Shown: piece by piece, positions 1-10,179 of the stretch
How positions within the stretch are numbered: the first letter of the stretch is position 1
How the letters are laid out: each line of letters opens with the position of its first letter
Assembly: GCA_002154655.1 (NCBI GenBank)
Contig: NGUZ01000011.1
Location: 1 to 64,000, forward strand
Length of the DNA stretch: 64,000 bases
Origin: Corynebacterium kefirresidentii
Lineage (GTDB): Bacteria > Actinomycetota > Actinomycetes > Mycobacteriales > Mycobacteriaceae
Direction of reading: 5' to 3'
Made by a program: the position numbers and the translations under genes
The notes under the pieces: model-generated
Database searches by the model: none
What the model saw: the letters and a program-made list of their open reading frames with translations, nothing else
Told to the model about the DNA's origin: nothing

Positions 1-442
1 AGCTACCGGCGGGCCCACCCGCTCGGCCGGCGCGTTGGTAGTGCTTATCGACGGCCTACCCATCGCCCACCTCACCCGCGGCGGGAAAACCCTCACCACC
101 TTCCTGGAATCGCTGCCGGGAGGCATCGACCCGGCGGAGGTATATCCCCGCCTGGTAGGCGCGCTCACGGATATGGTGGCAAGGGGAGTGCTGTCCCCGT
201 TGGTTATCGAAAAGTGCAATGGCAGCCCCATTCATAAGACGGATACCGCCGCCCACCTGCGCGAAGCTGGCGCCGGGATTACTCCCAAGGGAGTGCGCAT
301 CTCCGCGAGCGCCGCTGCTCCGCGCACCCCACGTGCAGGACGCCGCGCCAGCGAGGCCATCGAAGAACTCAGCTTTGATGACTCACCGCCTGCACCGCGC
401 AATAATGGTGGCTTCCGCCCGCGCAGCGGGTACCGTCGCTAA
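1..442 (+). CDS. lhr: Lhr-type ATP-dependent helicase, C-terminal end (partial)
   Basis: The reading frame is open from the left edge and the gene begins outside the window; only about 146 C-terminal residues are present. The visible part has the segment GGPTRSAGALVVLIDG followed by LTRGGKTL, which resembles the C-terminal region of large actinobacterial Lhr superfamily 2 helicases involved in DNA repair. The last 50 residues are basic, Pro/Arg-rich and probably disordered. The next gene, 18 bases downstream, encodes a Nei-type glycosylase; an lhr-nei pair is common in actinobacteria and suggests co-transcription for base-damage repair. The helicase motifs lie outside the window, so the call rests on the tail and the neighbour. 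Confidence 0.8.
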   Translation, partial: ATGGPTRSAGALVVLIDGLPIAHLTRGGKTLTTFLESLPGGIDPAEVYPRLVGALTDMVARGVLSPLVIEKCNGSPIHKTDTAAHLREAGAGITPKGVRISASAAAPRTPRAGRRASEAIEELSFDDSPPAPRNNGGFRPRSGYRR

Positions 443-460
443 AGATCCACTGGAGGTGTT

Positions 461-1279
461 ATGCCCGAAGGCGATTCCGTCCTGCAGCTATCCAACCGCC
501 TGCAGTTCATGGCCGGACGCGAGGTCACCGGCTGTTCCGTGCGCGTGCCGCGCTACGCCACCGTGCATCTAGACGGCATGGTATGCGAGCGCGTCTGGCC
601 CTATGGCAAGCACCTCTTCATGCAATTCGACCAGACCATCGTGCACACTCACCTCAAGATGGAAGGTACCTGGGCCATCCATTACGCAGGCGACCGCTGG
701 CGCAAGCCCGGACATACCGCGCGCATCGTCCTGCAGCTAGCCAACGCCCCGCGCGATATTGAGGTCGTTGGTCACCAGCTAGGCTTCGTGGATATCTATC
801 CCGCCGACCAATACCACCAACGCATCGCCCACTTCGGACCGGATATTCTCGACCCCGACTGGGACCGCGAAGAAGCCCTGCGGCGGCTAAATAACCGTCC
901 CCAACGCGCCATCGGCGCGGCGCTGCTCGACCAAAAGGTCGTCGCTGGCATCGGCAATGAATACCGCGCCGAGGCCTGTTTCCTAGCAGGGGTGCACCCG
1001 GCCACACCAGTATCCGAGGTGGATACCGCCCGCATCCTCGACATCTCTCGGCGCATCATGTGGGCTAATCGCACCTCCCCGGTGCGCGTGACCACCGGCG
1101 TGCGCCGCGCCGGGGAGACGACCTATGTCTTCGGGCGCAATCGCAAGCGCTGCCGCCGCTGCGGCACCTTCATTACCAAGGGCGCACTCGGCGGCGTGGA
1201 TGCCGGCGGCGATGAAGGCGAACTCGAGCGCATCATCTGGTGGTGCCCACATTGTCAGCCACTTCACCCCGCGCACTAA
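461..1279 (+). CDS. nei: Fpg/Nei-family DNA glycosylase (endonuclease VIII-like)
   Basis: Bifunctional DNA glycosylase/AP lyase that removes oxidised bases. The protein begins MPEGD, giving the family's catalytic Pro2 and Glu3, with a candidate catalytic Lys50 in GKHLF. The helix-two-turn-helix is around residues 150-175 (GIGNEYRAE). The C-terminal zinc finger uses Cys231, Cys234, Cys262 and Cys265. The space between the two Cys pairs is 27 residues, longer than the usual 16 or so, because of a Gly/Asp/Glu-rich insertion. The ATG at 461 follows a GGAGG ribosome site. At 272 aa it fits the family, and it sits directly behind lhr. Confidence 0.93.
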   Translation: MPEGDSVLQLSNRLQFMAGREVTGCSVRVPRYATVHLDGMVCERVWPYGKHLFMQFDQTIVHTHLKMEGTWAIHYAGDRWRKPGHTARIVLQLANAPRDIEVVGHQLGFVDIYPADQYHQRIAHFGPDILDPDWDREEALRRLNNRPQRAIGAALLDQKVVAGIGNEYRAEACFLAGVHPATPVSEVDTARILDISRRIMWANRTSPVRVTTGVRRAGETTYVFGRNRKRCRRCGTFITKGALGGVDAGGDEGELERIIWWCPHCQPLHPAH

Positions 1280-1303
1280 GACTCCCGCGCTAGTGTGGGG
1301 GAC

Positions 1304-1717
1304 ATGCGTACCTTTCTTAACATCGTTTGGTTTATCACCGGCGGGTTCCTCCTAGCCCTTGCATATTTCCTCTTTGGCATCATTGCCTGCATCTTCATCG
1401 TCACCATCCCCGCGGGCGTGGCGTCGTTCCGCATGGCTAATTTCGCCCTGTGGCCATTTGGCCGTTCGGTAGTGCAGCCAGTCAAGGGCAGCGGCTCCAT
1501 GTCCACCTTCTCCAATGTCGTCTGGTTCGTCGTCGCCGGCCTGTGGCTGGCCATTGGTCACGTAACCACCGCGGCGGCACAGGTAGTGACCATCGTGGGC
1601 ATTCCGGCCGCGCTGGCCAACTTGAAGATGATCCCGGTGACCTGCTTCCCGTTCGGCCGCAAGATTGTGGACTCTGATCACATCCCCTTCGGCTGGGAGC
1701 CGATGGTCAAGCTCTAA
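1304..1717 (+). CDS. YccF-family inner membrane protein
   Basis: A 137-aa integral membrane protein with two homologous halves. Each half contains a hydrophobic segment followed by the family's paired pattern: N-x-V/I-W-F near the start, then IPAG...F.MA.FALWPFG in half one and IPAALANLKM...CFPFG in half two. This is the YccF domain arrangement; its molecular function is not established. The ATG at 1304 places the conserved MRTFLNIVWF segment at the N-terminus; an in-frame GTG nine bases upstream is the alternative. The gene is 24 bases after nei and ends just before a strong terminator, so it may be the last gene of a lhr-nei-yccF unit. Confidence 0.88.
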   Translation: MRTFLNIVWFITGGFLLALAYFLFGIIACIFIVTIPAGVASFRMANFALWPFGRSVVQPVKGSGSMSTFSNVVWFVVAGLWLAIGHVTTAAAQVVTIVGIPAALANLKMIPVTCFPFGRKIVDSDHIPFGWEPMVKL

Positions 1718-1733
1718 ACCGCATTCCGCTGAC

Positions 1734-1790
1734 AAAACAAGCACGTTCTGCCTAATGTTCCTTTGATTTGGGGCAGAACGTGCTTGTTTT
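1734..1790 (+). terminator. Strong intrinsic terminator after yccF
   Basis: A perfect 19-bp inverted repeat (1734-1752 with 1772-1790) encloses a 19-nt loop. The left arm begins AAAACAAGC and the right arm ends GCTTGTTTT, so T-rich tails exist in both directions. It lies between yccF and the convergent pgi gene and could end both transcripts. Confidence 0.9.
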
Positions 1791-1822
1791 ACATCGTCGT
1801 GGGGCAAGCGAGGCCATAAAGC

Positions 1823-1870
1823 AGCCGCGTTATCCGCCCCGCCGAGTTGGTGGGAGGAGATAACGCGGCT
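1823..1870 (-). terminator. Hairpin downstream of pgi
   Basis: A 12-bp perfect stem, AGCCGCGTTATC (1823-1834) with GATAACGCGGCT (1859-1870), lies immediately after the pgi stop. The T-run on the minus strand is short, so it is a weak terminator or a 3' stabilising hairpin. The 11-base core AGCCGCGTTAT recurs in the metG terminator at 39915-39970. Confidence 0.6.
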
Positions 1871-1881
1871 CAAAGTAGGCG

Positions 1882-3519
<1,638 letters not shown>

Positions 3520-3605
3520 GATGGTTGGCCTTTCTGGCAACTAGCGCATTGGCAACATTTACCTCTCCCACCGTAGTCCAGAAAGGGCAACCGCGTCGGG
3601 CCCTT

Positions 3606-4952
3606 CTAGAGGATGAGTGAGCCTGCCCAGCCAGCGATGAGCAGCGGAATATTGAAGTGAATAAAGGTGGGAATGACCGAGTCGCGGATGTGATCGTGCT
3701 GGCCGTCTGCGCCGAGGCCGGCGGTGGGGCCGAGGGTGGAATCGGAGGCGGGAGAACCGGCGTCGCCAAGCGCGCCTGCAGTGCCAATGAGCGCAACGGT
3801 GGCCGCGGGGCTAAAACCTAGCGACATGCACAGCGGCACGTAGATGACGGAAATGATGGGCAGGGTGGAAAAAGACGAGCCGATGCCCATGGTGACTACC
3901 AAGCCCACCACCAGCATGGCACCGGCGGAAAGGACCTTATTGGTGCCAAAGAGGTTAGCGGTGGCATCCACCAGTGGGCCGACCTCATTGGTGGCCGTCA
4001 TGACCGAGGCAAAACCCTGGGCCGTGATCATGATGAAGCCGATGAGCGCCATCATCTTCATGCCATTGGTGAAAACGTCATCGGCATGCTTCCAATCCAC
4101 CGCGCCGGTAAGCAGCAAAATACCCAGGCCGGTAAGCGCACCCACCATGAGGCCATCGGATTCGAAATCGAGCGCCTGCATGACAATCTGCACCGCAAAG
4201 GTGGCAATGATGGCCACGACGGAAACCCAGACCTTATAGGTAGAAGGGGTCTCTTGGTGCTCCGCAGCGGCGATGGGTAGGTCCTTATAGTCACGCGGTT
4301 TGCGGTAGCTAAAGAAAATAGCGATGAGCAGGCCTGCGAGCATACCGAGCGCCGGCACACCCATAACCTGCATGATATTGATATCCGAGGTATCCAACCC
4401 TGCCTGCTGGATATTAAAAAGCAGGATGTCATTTAAGTAGATGGAGCCAAAGCCCACCGGGATGAACATGTAGGTGGTAATAAGGCCAAAGGTCAGGCAG
4501 GTGGTAATGAGCCGGCGGTCTAGGCGCAGCTTATTCATCACCTTAAGCAGCGGCGGAACGATAAGTGGAATGAAGGCAATGTGAACCGGGATGAGGTTCT
4601 GGCTCATCACGGACATGGCAATGAGCCCGAGAACGAGCATCCATTTAGTAGCCAGGGCCGCCTTGGGATCCGCTTCGCCGCTGCCGCCGAGCTTGCGAAT
4701 GAGGAAGTTCGCCAGGATTTGCGGCAGCCCGGCCGAGGCCACGCCCATGGCAAAAGCTCCCAAGAGGGCATAGCTCAACGCAATCTTGGCGCCGCCGCCC
4801 AAGCCATCCTGGAAGGCAACCATGGTGGCATCGAGTCCCATGCCGGACATGAGCCCGCCGACGATGGCACCCAAGAAGAGAGCCACCACCACATGCACGC
4901 GCACAAGGGCGAGCACGAGCATGACTATGACGGCGATGAGAACTGCATTCAT
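3606..4952 (-). CDS. NhaC/YuiF-like permease (Na+/H+ antiporter family)
   Basis: A 448-aa polytopic membrane protein with about eleven hydrophobic segments and no signal peptide. The sequence is typical of the Na+/H+ antiporter family pfam that includes B. subtilis YuiF: SQNLIPVHIAFIPLIVP in the first half and the repeated small-residue loop GAL(G)DAGSPASDSTLGPT near the C-terminus. Substrate is uncertain; members have been proposed to move Na+ or amino acids such as histidine. The ATG at 4952 is followed by a hydrophobic first helix. It is transcribed in the same direction as pgi, with an 86-base gap to the pgi start that should hold the pgi promoter. Confidence 0.8.
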   Translation of the reverse strand: MNAVLIAVIVMLVLALVRVHVVVALFLGAIVGGLMSGMGLDATMVAFQDGLGGGAKIALSYALLGAFAMGVASAGLPQILANFLIRKLGGSGEADPKAALATKWMLVLGLIAMSVMSQNLIPVHIAFIPLIVPPLLKVMNKLRLDRRLITTCLTFGLITTYMFIPVGFGSIYLNDILLFNIQQAGLDTSDINIMQVMGVPALGMLAGLLIAIFFSYRKPRDYKDLPIAAAEHQETPSTYKVWVSVVAIIATFAVQIVMQALDFESDGLMVGALTGLGILLLTGAVDWKHADDVFTNGMKMMALIGFIMITAQGFASVMTATNEVGPLVDATANLFGTNKVLSAGAMLVVGLVVTMGIGSSFSTLPIISVIYVPLCMSLGFSPAATVALIGTAGALGDAGSPASDSTLGPTAGLGADGQHDHIRDSVIPTFIHFNIPLLIAGWAGSLIL

Positions 4953-4999
4953 GCTTAGCCAGGATACTGCATAGTATCGACTGGCCAGTAATTATTCGG

Positions 5000-5323
5000 C
5001 TATCCCAACCGCCCACGGCCCATGCGCAGCAGCGCAGAGGCAATAGTGGGGCCTTCTTCGCCGAGTTCATCGCGGAACTGATTTAAAATTGCGATCTCGC
5101 GCGTGTGGACGAGGCGGGTGCCGCCGGAGCTCATGCGGGTGCGGCCGATGGCCTGGGAGACTTCCGTGCGGCGCTTGGCAGCATCCAGGATGATGCGGTC
5201 CATGCGGTTGATTTCTTCGCGATATTGTTGGATCTCCGCATCAGATAGGGGATCATCCGTGCCCGAGGGCGTGCGGATGTCCAAGCCATTATTGACGATG
5301 TCCTTCTTATCTTCTGCGGTCAT
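5000..5323 (-). CDS. Chorismate mutase (AroQ class)
   Basis: Converts chorismate to prephenate for Phe/Tyr synthesis. The 107-aa protein is an all-helical AroQ-type domain: YREEINRMDRIILDAAKRR supplies the first helix with the conserved Arg/Glu/Asp set, followed by Arg-rich IGRTRMSSG and the second helix HTREIAILNQF. Its short length and lack of signal peptide match the actinobacterial intracellular enzymes that work in complex with DAHP synthase. The ATG at 5323 has no clear ribosome site; a CAATAT hexamer lies 6 bases upstream, so a leaderless mRNA is plausible. It diverges from pcrA with 97 bases between the starts. Confidence 0.88.
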   Translation of the reverse strand: MTAEDKKDIVNNGLDIRTPSGTDDPLSDAEIQQYREEINRMDRIILDAAKRRTEVSQAIGRTRMSSGGTRLVHTREIAILNQFRDELGEEGPTIASALLRMGRGRLG

Positions 5324-5420
5324 AAAACCATATTGTGCCACCCGCTTGTGCAAAAGGAAATAGCAGCTCGCACGGCGGATACGGGGCGTGTCCAGTAGGG
5401 CTAGTAGGTTGGAAGGCATT

Positions 5421-7934
5421 ATGAACGAAAACTCTCCTTTTAGCCCTTCTTCGTCCACCGGCGGTGCACCCGCCCCGAGCCCCTTCGGCGGCTTCGGCGC
5501 ACCGCGCTCGGCGGACCCGCAACCCGAATCCCCTGATGCTTTGACCGAGGGCCTCAACCCACAACAGCTCGAGGCCGTAACCCATTCCGGCAGCCCGCTG
5601 CTCATTGTCGCCGGCGCCGGTTCCGGTAAGACCGCCGTGCTTACCCGGCGTATTGCTTATCTCATGCGCCACCGTGGGGTGAATCCGTGGGAGATCCTCG
5701 CCATTACCTTTACCAATAAGGCCGCCGCGGAAATGAAGGAGCGCGTGGGCGGGCTAGTTGGCCCTGTGGCCGAGCGCATGTGGGTATCTACCTTCCACTC
5801 CATCTGCGTGCGCATCCTGCGCCAAAACGCGCAGCTGGTACCGGGCCTTAATACCAACTTCACCATCTACGATGGCGATGACGCCCGCCGGCTTTTGTCC
5901 ATGATTGCCAAGGACATGCAGCTGGATCTGAAAAAGTACACCCCGCGCGTGCTGGCCAATCAGATTTCTAATCACAAAAACGAGCTCATCGGTCCCGAAT
6001 CTGCGCTGGAAAAGGCGCAGCAGACCAAGAACCCATTTGAAACCACCGTGGCCCAGGTCTATGCCGAATACCAGCGCCGCCTGCGCGCGGCCAATGCCGT
6101 GGACTTTGATGACCTCATCGGTGATGTGGTGCGGATCTTCACCCAGCACCAGCAGGTGGTGGAGTTTTATCGCCGGCGCTTCAAGCACGTGCTTATCGAC
6201 GAGTACCAGGACACCAACCACGCCCAGTATGCGCTGGTTGCCGCGCTCGTGGGCGGGGGAGAGCTCGGCCCTGACGCGCCCGAGCTGTGTGTGGTGGGCG
6301 ATTCCGATCAGTCCATTTATGCCTTCCGTGGTGCGACCATCCGCAATATCCAGGAATTCGAGCGCGACTACCCGCAGGCGCATACCATCTTGCTGGAGCA
6401 GAACTATCGCTCCACCCAGACCATTCTCAATGCGGCCAACGCCGTTATTGCTAAAAATGAGAACCGACGCGAGAAGAACCTGTGGACCGCCCATGGTGAG
6501 GGCGAGCAGATCGTGGGCTACGTCGCCGATAACGAGCACGATGAGGCACGGTTCATCGCCTCCGAGATTGATTCCTTGGCGGATAAGGGGCGCAGCTATT
6601 CCGATATCGCGGTCATGTACCGCACCAATAACGCCTCCCGCGCGCTGGAGGATATCTTCATTCGCTCCGGAATTCCCTACAAGGTAGTCGGTGGCACGCG
6701 CTTTTATGAGCGGCGCGAAATCCGCGATATGGTGGCCTACCTGCGCATCCTGGATAACCCGGACGATACGGTGAGCCTGCGCCGCATTATCAATGTGCCC
6801 AAGCGTGCCATTGGGGATAAAGCACAAGGACACATTGCCCTCCATGCAGAAAACCACGGCATTAGTTTTGGCAAGGCGCTTGCCGATGTCCCTCGTGGCG
6901 AGGTTCCAGGCCTAGCCACCCGGGCCATTAACGCGGTCACCAAATTCAACGAGATGATGGAGGGGATCCGCAATCAGATCCCCTCCATGCGCGATGAGGT
7001 TACTGGCCAGCCGGATTTGGGTGAGCTGCTCACCGCCATTTTGGATGCCACGGGATACAAGGCGGAACTGGAAAACTCCAACGACCCGCAAGATGGCGCT
7101 CGCCTCGACAACTTAAACGAGCTGGTATCGGTGGCACGCGAATTTACCTCAGAGGCCGCGAACCAGCTCGCCGCCTCCGGAGCGGATGCTGTAGATCCTT
7201 CCGAGTTAGTGGAGGAGGGTGAGGCCGCGCCGGGCTCGCTGCAGGCCTTTTTGGAAAAGGTGTCGCTGGTGGCTGATGCTGATCAAATTCCGGATTCTGA
7301 GACCGGCGTGGTCACTATGATGACTCTGCACACCGCAAAGGGCCTCGAGTTCCCCGTGGTCTTTTTGACCGGCTGGGAGGATGGCCAATTCCCGCATATG
7401 CGCTCTCTCGGTGACCCGAAAGAATTAAGCGAGGAGCGCCGCCTAGCCTATGTCGGCATTACTCGTGCCCGCGAGCAGTTGTACCTCACCCGTGCCATTC
7501 TGCGCTCGGCGTGGGGCAATCCGGTGACTAATCCCGCCAGCCGCTTCCTCGGCGAGGTCCCTGCAGACCTCATCAGCTGGCGGCGCGAAGACTCCGATAG
7601 TTCCTTAACCGGTGCGTGGGGCGAGGACGATTACCAATATGGTCGTTCCTGCGGTCGCGACTGGTCTGGGTGGGGCAGAGGCGGGTCCCGCGGTAGCCAG
7701 CGCGCTGCGTCTTCCCCATCGCAACGCACTAGCAAGCCGACGGCAACCTCAATGCCTAAGAACAATAACCTCAACCTGGCCGTGGGTGACCGTGTCAATC
7801 ACGCTAAGTATGGGCTCGGTACCGTTATCGAGACGTCCGGCTCCGGTAAGCGTGCCACGGTCACCGTGGACTTTGGTTCTTCTGGTAAGGTCCGGCTGAT
7901 GCTCATCGGCGGAGTGCCGATGGAAAAGCTCTAG
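5421..7934 (+). CDS. pcrA: ATP-dependent DNA helicase PcrA/UvrD
   Basis: Superfamily 1A 3'-5' helicase for repair and replication-fork maintenance. After a disordered Ser/Pro-rich N-terminus of about 40 residues come LNPQQLEAV (Q-motif region), Walker A GAGSGKT at residues 65-71, Walker B region LIDEYQDTN, GDSDQSIYAFRGA, QNYRST, and the late motifs TLHTAKGLEFP and YVGITRAR. The last 55 residues form the PcrA/UvrD C-terminal Tudor-like domain (VGDRVNHAKYGLGTV). The ATG at 5421 has a GGAAGG site 5 bases upstream and is preferred to an in-frame GTG at 5388. Length of 837 aa is normal. Its stop overlaps the stop of the convergent M23 gene within a CTAG. Confidence 0.97.
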   Translation: MNENSPFSPSSSTGGAPAPSPFGGFGAPRSADPQPESPDALTEGLNPQQLEAVTHSGSPLLIVAGAGSGKTAVLTRRIAYLMRHRGVNPWEILAITFTNKAAAEMKERVGGLVGPVAERMWVSTFHSICVRILRQNAQLVPGLNTNFTIYDGDDARRLLSMIAKDMQLDLKKYTPRVLANQISNHKNELIGPESALEKAQQTKNPFETTVAQVYAEYQRRLRAANAVDFDDLIGDVVRIFTQHQQVVEFYRRRFKHVLIDEYQDTNHAQYALVAALVGGGELGPDAPELCVVGDSDQSIYAFRGATIRNIQEFERDYPQAHTILLEQNYRSTQTILNAANAVIAKNENRREKNLWTAHGEGEQIVGYVADNEHDEARFIASEIDSLADKGRSYSDIAVMYRTNNASRALEDIFIRSGIPYKVVGGTRFYERREIRDMVAYLRILDNPDDTVSLRRIINVPKRAIGDKAQGHIALHAENHGISFGKALADVPRGEVPGLATRAINAVTKFNEMMEGIRNQIPSMRDEVTGQPDLGELLTAILDATGYKAELENSNDPQDGARLDNLNELVSVAREFTSEAANQLAASGADAVDPSELVEEGEAAPGSLQAFLEKVSLVADADQIPDSETGVVTMMTLHTAKGLEFPVVFLTGWEDGQFPHMRSLGDPKELSEERRLAYVGITRAREQLYLTRAILRSAWGNPVTNPASRFLGEVPADLISWRREDSDSSLTGAWGEDDYQYGRSCGRDWSGWGRGGSRGSQRAASSPSQRTSKPTATSMPKNNNLNLAVGDRVNHAKYGLGTVIETSGSGKRATVTVDFGSSGKVRLMLIGGVPMEKL

Positions 7935-8689
7935 ACCGTAATGCCGCGCTCGTTGAACCAGGAGACTGGGTCAACGGGTGCTCCTCCGCCTGGGTGAATC
8001 TCAAAGTGGAGGTGTGGGCCGGTGGAGTGTCCGTCGTTGCCAATGCCGGCGATTTCTTGACCCGCGGTAACGTGGTCGCCCACGTTTACCTTGAGCTGGT
8101 CTGCCGACATGTGGCCGTAGACGGAGATGGTGCCGTCATCGTGCTGGATGCGGATCCAGTTGCCAAAGCCCTGTGCTGGCCCAGAGTTGATGACGGTGCC
8201 GTCCATGACCGCCAGAATCGGGGTACCCACGGAGTTCGCAACGTCGATGCCGTTGTGCATCGTGCCCCAGCGCTGGCCGAAGCCAGAAGTAAGCGTGCCG
8301 GAGGTAGGAAAGACCACAGTATTGCCCGCGGAGTCCTTGCCACGCTTCGTGGTGAGTCCGGAGTGATTTCCCTGCGGAGCGAATGCTTCCTTCAATCCCG
8401 GTACAGAACCCGGATCCAAGACGATATTTACTCCGCCGGATTCGTTTCCATCTACCTGCGGGGTAGCCTCGCCGTTGAGAACGCCTACGGTAGTAGTGGC
8501 CAAGCCGACGAGGGCGTCGACCACACCTGCGTTATCTACGTTCGTAGCGGTGGGCTCGGAAGAACCGTCCGATACGTCCACGCTAGCCACTGGCTCTGCA
8601 GCAAAAGCGGTGGTGCCGGTAGCAAGAACGGTGCCGAGCGTAACGATGCTCAGCGCCACGTTCTTGCGTGCGCGGTTCATGCGCTTCAT
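7931..8689 (-). CDS. Secreted M23 (LytM) peptidase, copy 1
   Basis: Predicted exported zinc endopeptidase cutting peptidoglycan cross-links. Residues 1-30 form a signal peptide (basic MKRMNRARK, hydrophobic core, AFAA cleavage region). A poorly conserved linker follows, then the LytM domain from about residue 130. The domain has all expected zinc-site residues: the HNGID motif (H-x3-D) and GPHLHFEIH (HxH), so it should be active. The ATG at 8689 has an AAAGGA site. The 3' end overlaps the pcrA stop by four bases. It is paralogous to the M23 gene at 9326-10099, with a nearly identical catalytic domain layout. Upstream lies a structured leader. Confidence 0.92.
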   Translation of the reverse strand: MKRMNRARKNVALSIVTLGTVLATGTTAFAAEPVASVDVSDGSSEPTATNVDNAGVVDALVGLATTTVGVLNGEATPQVDGNESGGVNIVLDPGSVPGLKEAFAPQGNHSGLTTKRGKDSAGNTVVFPTSGTLTSGFGQRWGTMHNGIDVANSVGTPILAVMDGTVINSGPAQGFGNWIRIQHDDGTISVYGHMSADQLKVNVGDHVTAGQEIAGIGNDGHSTGPHLHFEIHPGGGAPVDPVSWFNERGITV

Positions 8690-8710
8690 ATCTTAAGTCC
8701 TTTTCATGGC

Positions 8711-8759
8711 TTGCATGGTCTCGGGACGCTTGCGCCCTAGTGAGGGCGGCGTCTTGCAA
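8711..8759 (-). ncRNA. Candidate structured 5' leader of M23 copy 1
   Basis: Three nested inverted segments form one long hairpin 20-70 bases before the start codon. TTGCA (8711-8715) pairs with TGCAA (8755-8759), GACGC (8725-8729) with GCGTC (8749-8753), and CGCCCT (8733-8738) with AGGGCG (8743-8748) around an AGTG tetraloop. A further short hairpin, CTCGT-TGCC-ACGAG on the minus strand, lies upstream at about 8809-8822. There is no T-run. I do not recognise a known riboswitch; the c-di-AMP (ydaO) core common before actinobacterial wall hydrolases is not evident. Confidence 0.45.
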
Positions 8760-9260
8760 CTGCCAACCGCGACACGCCGAAAGCTGAAATGCTTGCGTTC
8801 GAAATCGCTCGTGGCAACGAGTTAAAAGTTAGCCCGCCTGAACGGTCCGCGCAATCTTAAAAAACGCTGGTAGCGGCGGAAATAGTTCGAAATTATTCGA
8901 ACATGCCAGCTTGTTGCGCGTGTTACGAATGTGGCTAGAGTGGCGTGTGTAAAGTGTTGGTTTAGGGTCTGGGGGTAGACTTTGGGGGTGGGTGTGCCGC
9001 TCTGGAAATGGCGTGTTGCGTTCAAGCCCAGTGATTAGCGTAAATGTGTATTTGCCTGCGACAAGGCTGCGTACTGGACTTGGCTGTGCGGCGCAATTTG
9101 TGTCTAGGGTCCGGTGGTGGAGCGCTTGTCTTGACGGGGCTTGCCTTTTGTTGGAGGCGCAATGGGAAGGCTGGGACGCATTTGAGTCGTCTTGGGGAAG
9201 GTTGGCTGCAGCCGCGGTGGTCGGGAGCCGGCGCTGGTGTCTTTAGGGGCAATTGTGGAC
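8760..9260. other. Long gene-poor spacer between the two M23 genes
   Basis: About 500 bases without a supportable gene. The part near 8760-8900 probably holds the M23 copy 1 promoter and leader. From 8940 to 9260 I see only G/T-rich sequence with short open frames lacking codon character, and no repeat or hairpin of note. Confidence 0.6.
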
Positions 9261-9266
9261 ATGAAA

Positions 9267-9296
9267 AAGCGCCGCAGGAAAGCCACTGCGGCGCTT
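9267..9296 (-). terminator. Intrinsic terminator of M23 copy 2
   Basis: An 11-bp perfect stem (AAGCGCCGCAG, 9267-9277, with its complement at 9286-9296) with an 8-nt loop. On the minus strand it is followed by a run of T residues at 9266-9261, as expected for the end of the leftward M23 transcript. Confidence 0.88.
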
Positions 9297-9325
9297 AACA
9301 AGAAGAAGGTGTTGGGGTGGGGGTC

Positions 9326-10075
9326 TTAGAGGTCGATGCCTCGCTCAGCCAGCCAAGGCTGCGGATCGATTGCCTCGCCACCGTTCGGGTGAACTTCGAA
9401 GTGGAGGTGGGAGCCGGTGGAAAAGCCCATCGAGCCCATGCCGGCGATCTTCTGGCCGGCATGCACGTGCTCGCCAACGGCCACGTCAAGAGTTTGCATG
9501 TGACCATAAACGGTCATGGTGCCGTCGTCGTGCATGATGCGGATCCACTGGCCAAAGCCGGAAGCTGGACCGGAGTCGATGACCGTACCATCCATGACGG
9601 CAAGGATTGGGGTGCCGGGAGAGTTGGCGATGTCGACGCCCTTGTGGAAGGTGCCCCAGCGCATAGCGAATGGGGATGTGAATGCGCCCTCGGCTGGGCG
9701 GGCTACGGACGGTGCGCGAGCGGCTTCGTCAGCGGCGGCGCGCTCCTCGGAAGCCTGGATGGCCTTGTTGAGCTGATCGGATAGATCTGCAACCGGCTTT
9801 GCTTCAGCTACATTGAGGATCTGCGGAGTGGTATCAACGGGGGCCTCAGCAGCGTCCTCAGCTTGGGTGGAGTCAGAGGCGAGCTCGAAGTCAACGGACT
9901 GCGTCTTGGTGGTGGCCGCATCATCAGACTGGATGTTTGCAGCGGCTGCGCCACCTACGCCGGCGGTGGATACGGCACCTGCCGCAACCGTCATGACGGC
10001 GATGCGGCCCTTCGCGGTCTGCGAGGTGACAATCTTGCGATGGCGACCGGCGCCACGCTGAACTTTGCTTCGCAT
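9326..10075 (-). CDS. Secreted M23 (LytM) peptidase, copy 2
   Basis: Second exported peptidoglycan endopeptidase of the window. An N-terminal basic stretch (RGAGRHRK) is followed by a hydrophobic segment rich in Ala/Val/Gly that ends near GGAAAANIQ, consistent with a signal peptide or anchor. A linker of about 90 residues, Asp/Glu/Ala-rich with a helical stretch, leads to the LytM domain. Zinc-site motifs FHKGVD and GSHLHFEVH are intact. The ATG at 10075 (MRSKVQ) follows an AAGAAG sequence; in-frame ATGs at 10093 and 10099 are alternatives. The upstream region contains three tandem GTTAC/GTGAC boxes, suggesting MtrA-type control, as known for wall peptidase genes in C. glutamicum. Confidence 0.92.
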   Translation of the reverse strand: MRSKVQRGAGRHRKIVTSQTAKGRIAVMTVAAGAVSTAGVGGAAAANIQSDDAATTKTQSVDFELASDSTQAEDAAEAPVDTTPQILNVAEAKPVADLSDQLNKAIQASEERAAADEAARAPSVARPAEGAFTSPFAMRWGTFHKGVDIANSPGTPILAVMDGTVIDSGPASGFGQWIRIMHDDGTMTVYGHMQTLDVAVGEHVHAGQKIAGMGSMGFSTGSHLHFEVHPNGGEAIDPQPWLAERGIDL

Positions 10076-10137
10076 TAGGTCTTCTTTCGTCATTTTCACA
10101 ATCTGCGCAATCTGAGTGTTACGTCCCCACCGAGTTA

Positions 10138-10164
10138 GTTACGAGATTGTGACCTTCTTGTTAC
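10138..10164. promoter_or_regulatory. Three tandem GTTAC-like boxes upstream of M23 copy 2
   Basis: GTTAC (10138-10142), GTGAC (10149-10153) and GTTAC (10160-10164) recur at exactly 11-bp spacing, about one helical turn, 63-89 bases before the gene start. The last box is also the left half of an inverted repeat TGTTAC-N9-GTAACA (10159-10179). The layout resembles the direct-repeat sites of MtrA-family OmpR regulators. Similar boxes occur before betP and rpf2 in this window. Confidence 0.55.
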
Positions 10165-10179
10165 CAACGAGATGTAACA

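Noticed and set aside
8690..8900. c-di-AMP (ydaO-type) riboswitch before M23 copy 1
   Set aside because: The conserved core segments of that class are not visible on the minus strand, although a different hairpin structure is.
8940..9260. Possible small genes in the M23 spacer
   Set aside because: Several short open frames exist in more than one frame, without ribosome sites, conserved motifs or typical codon use.
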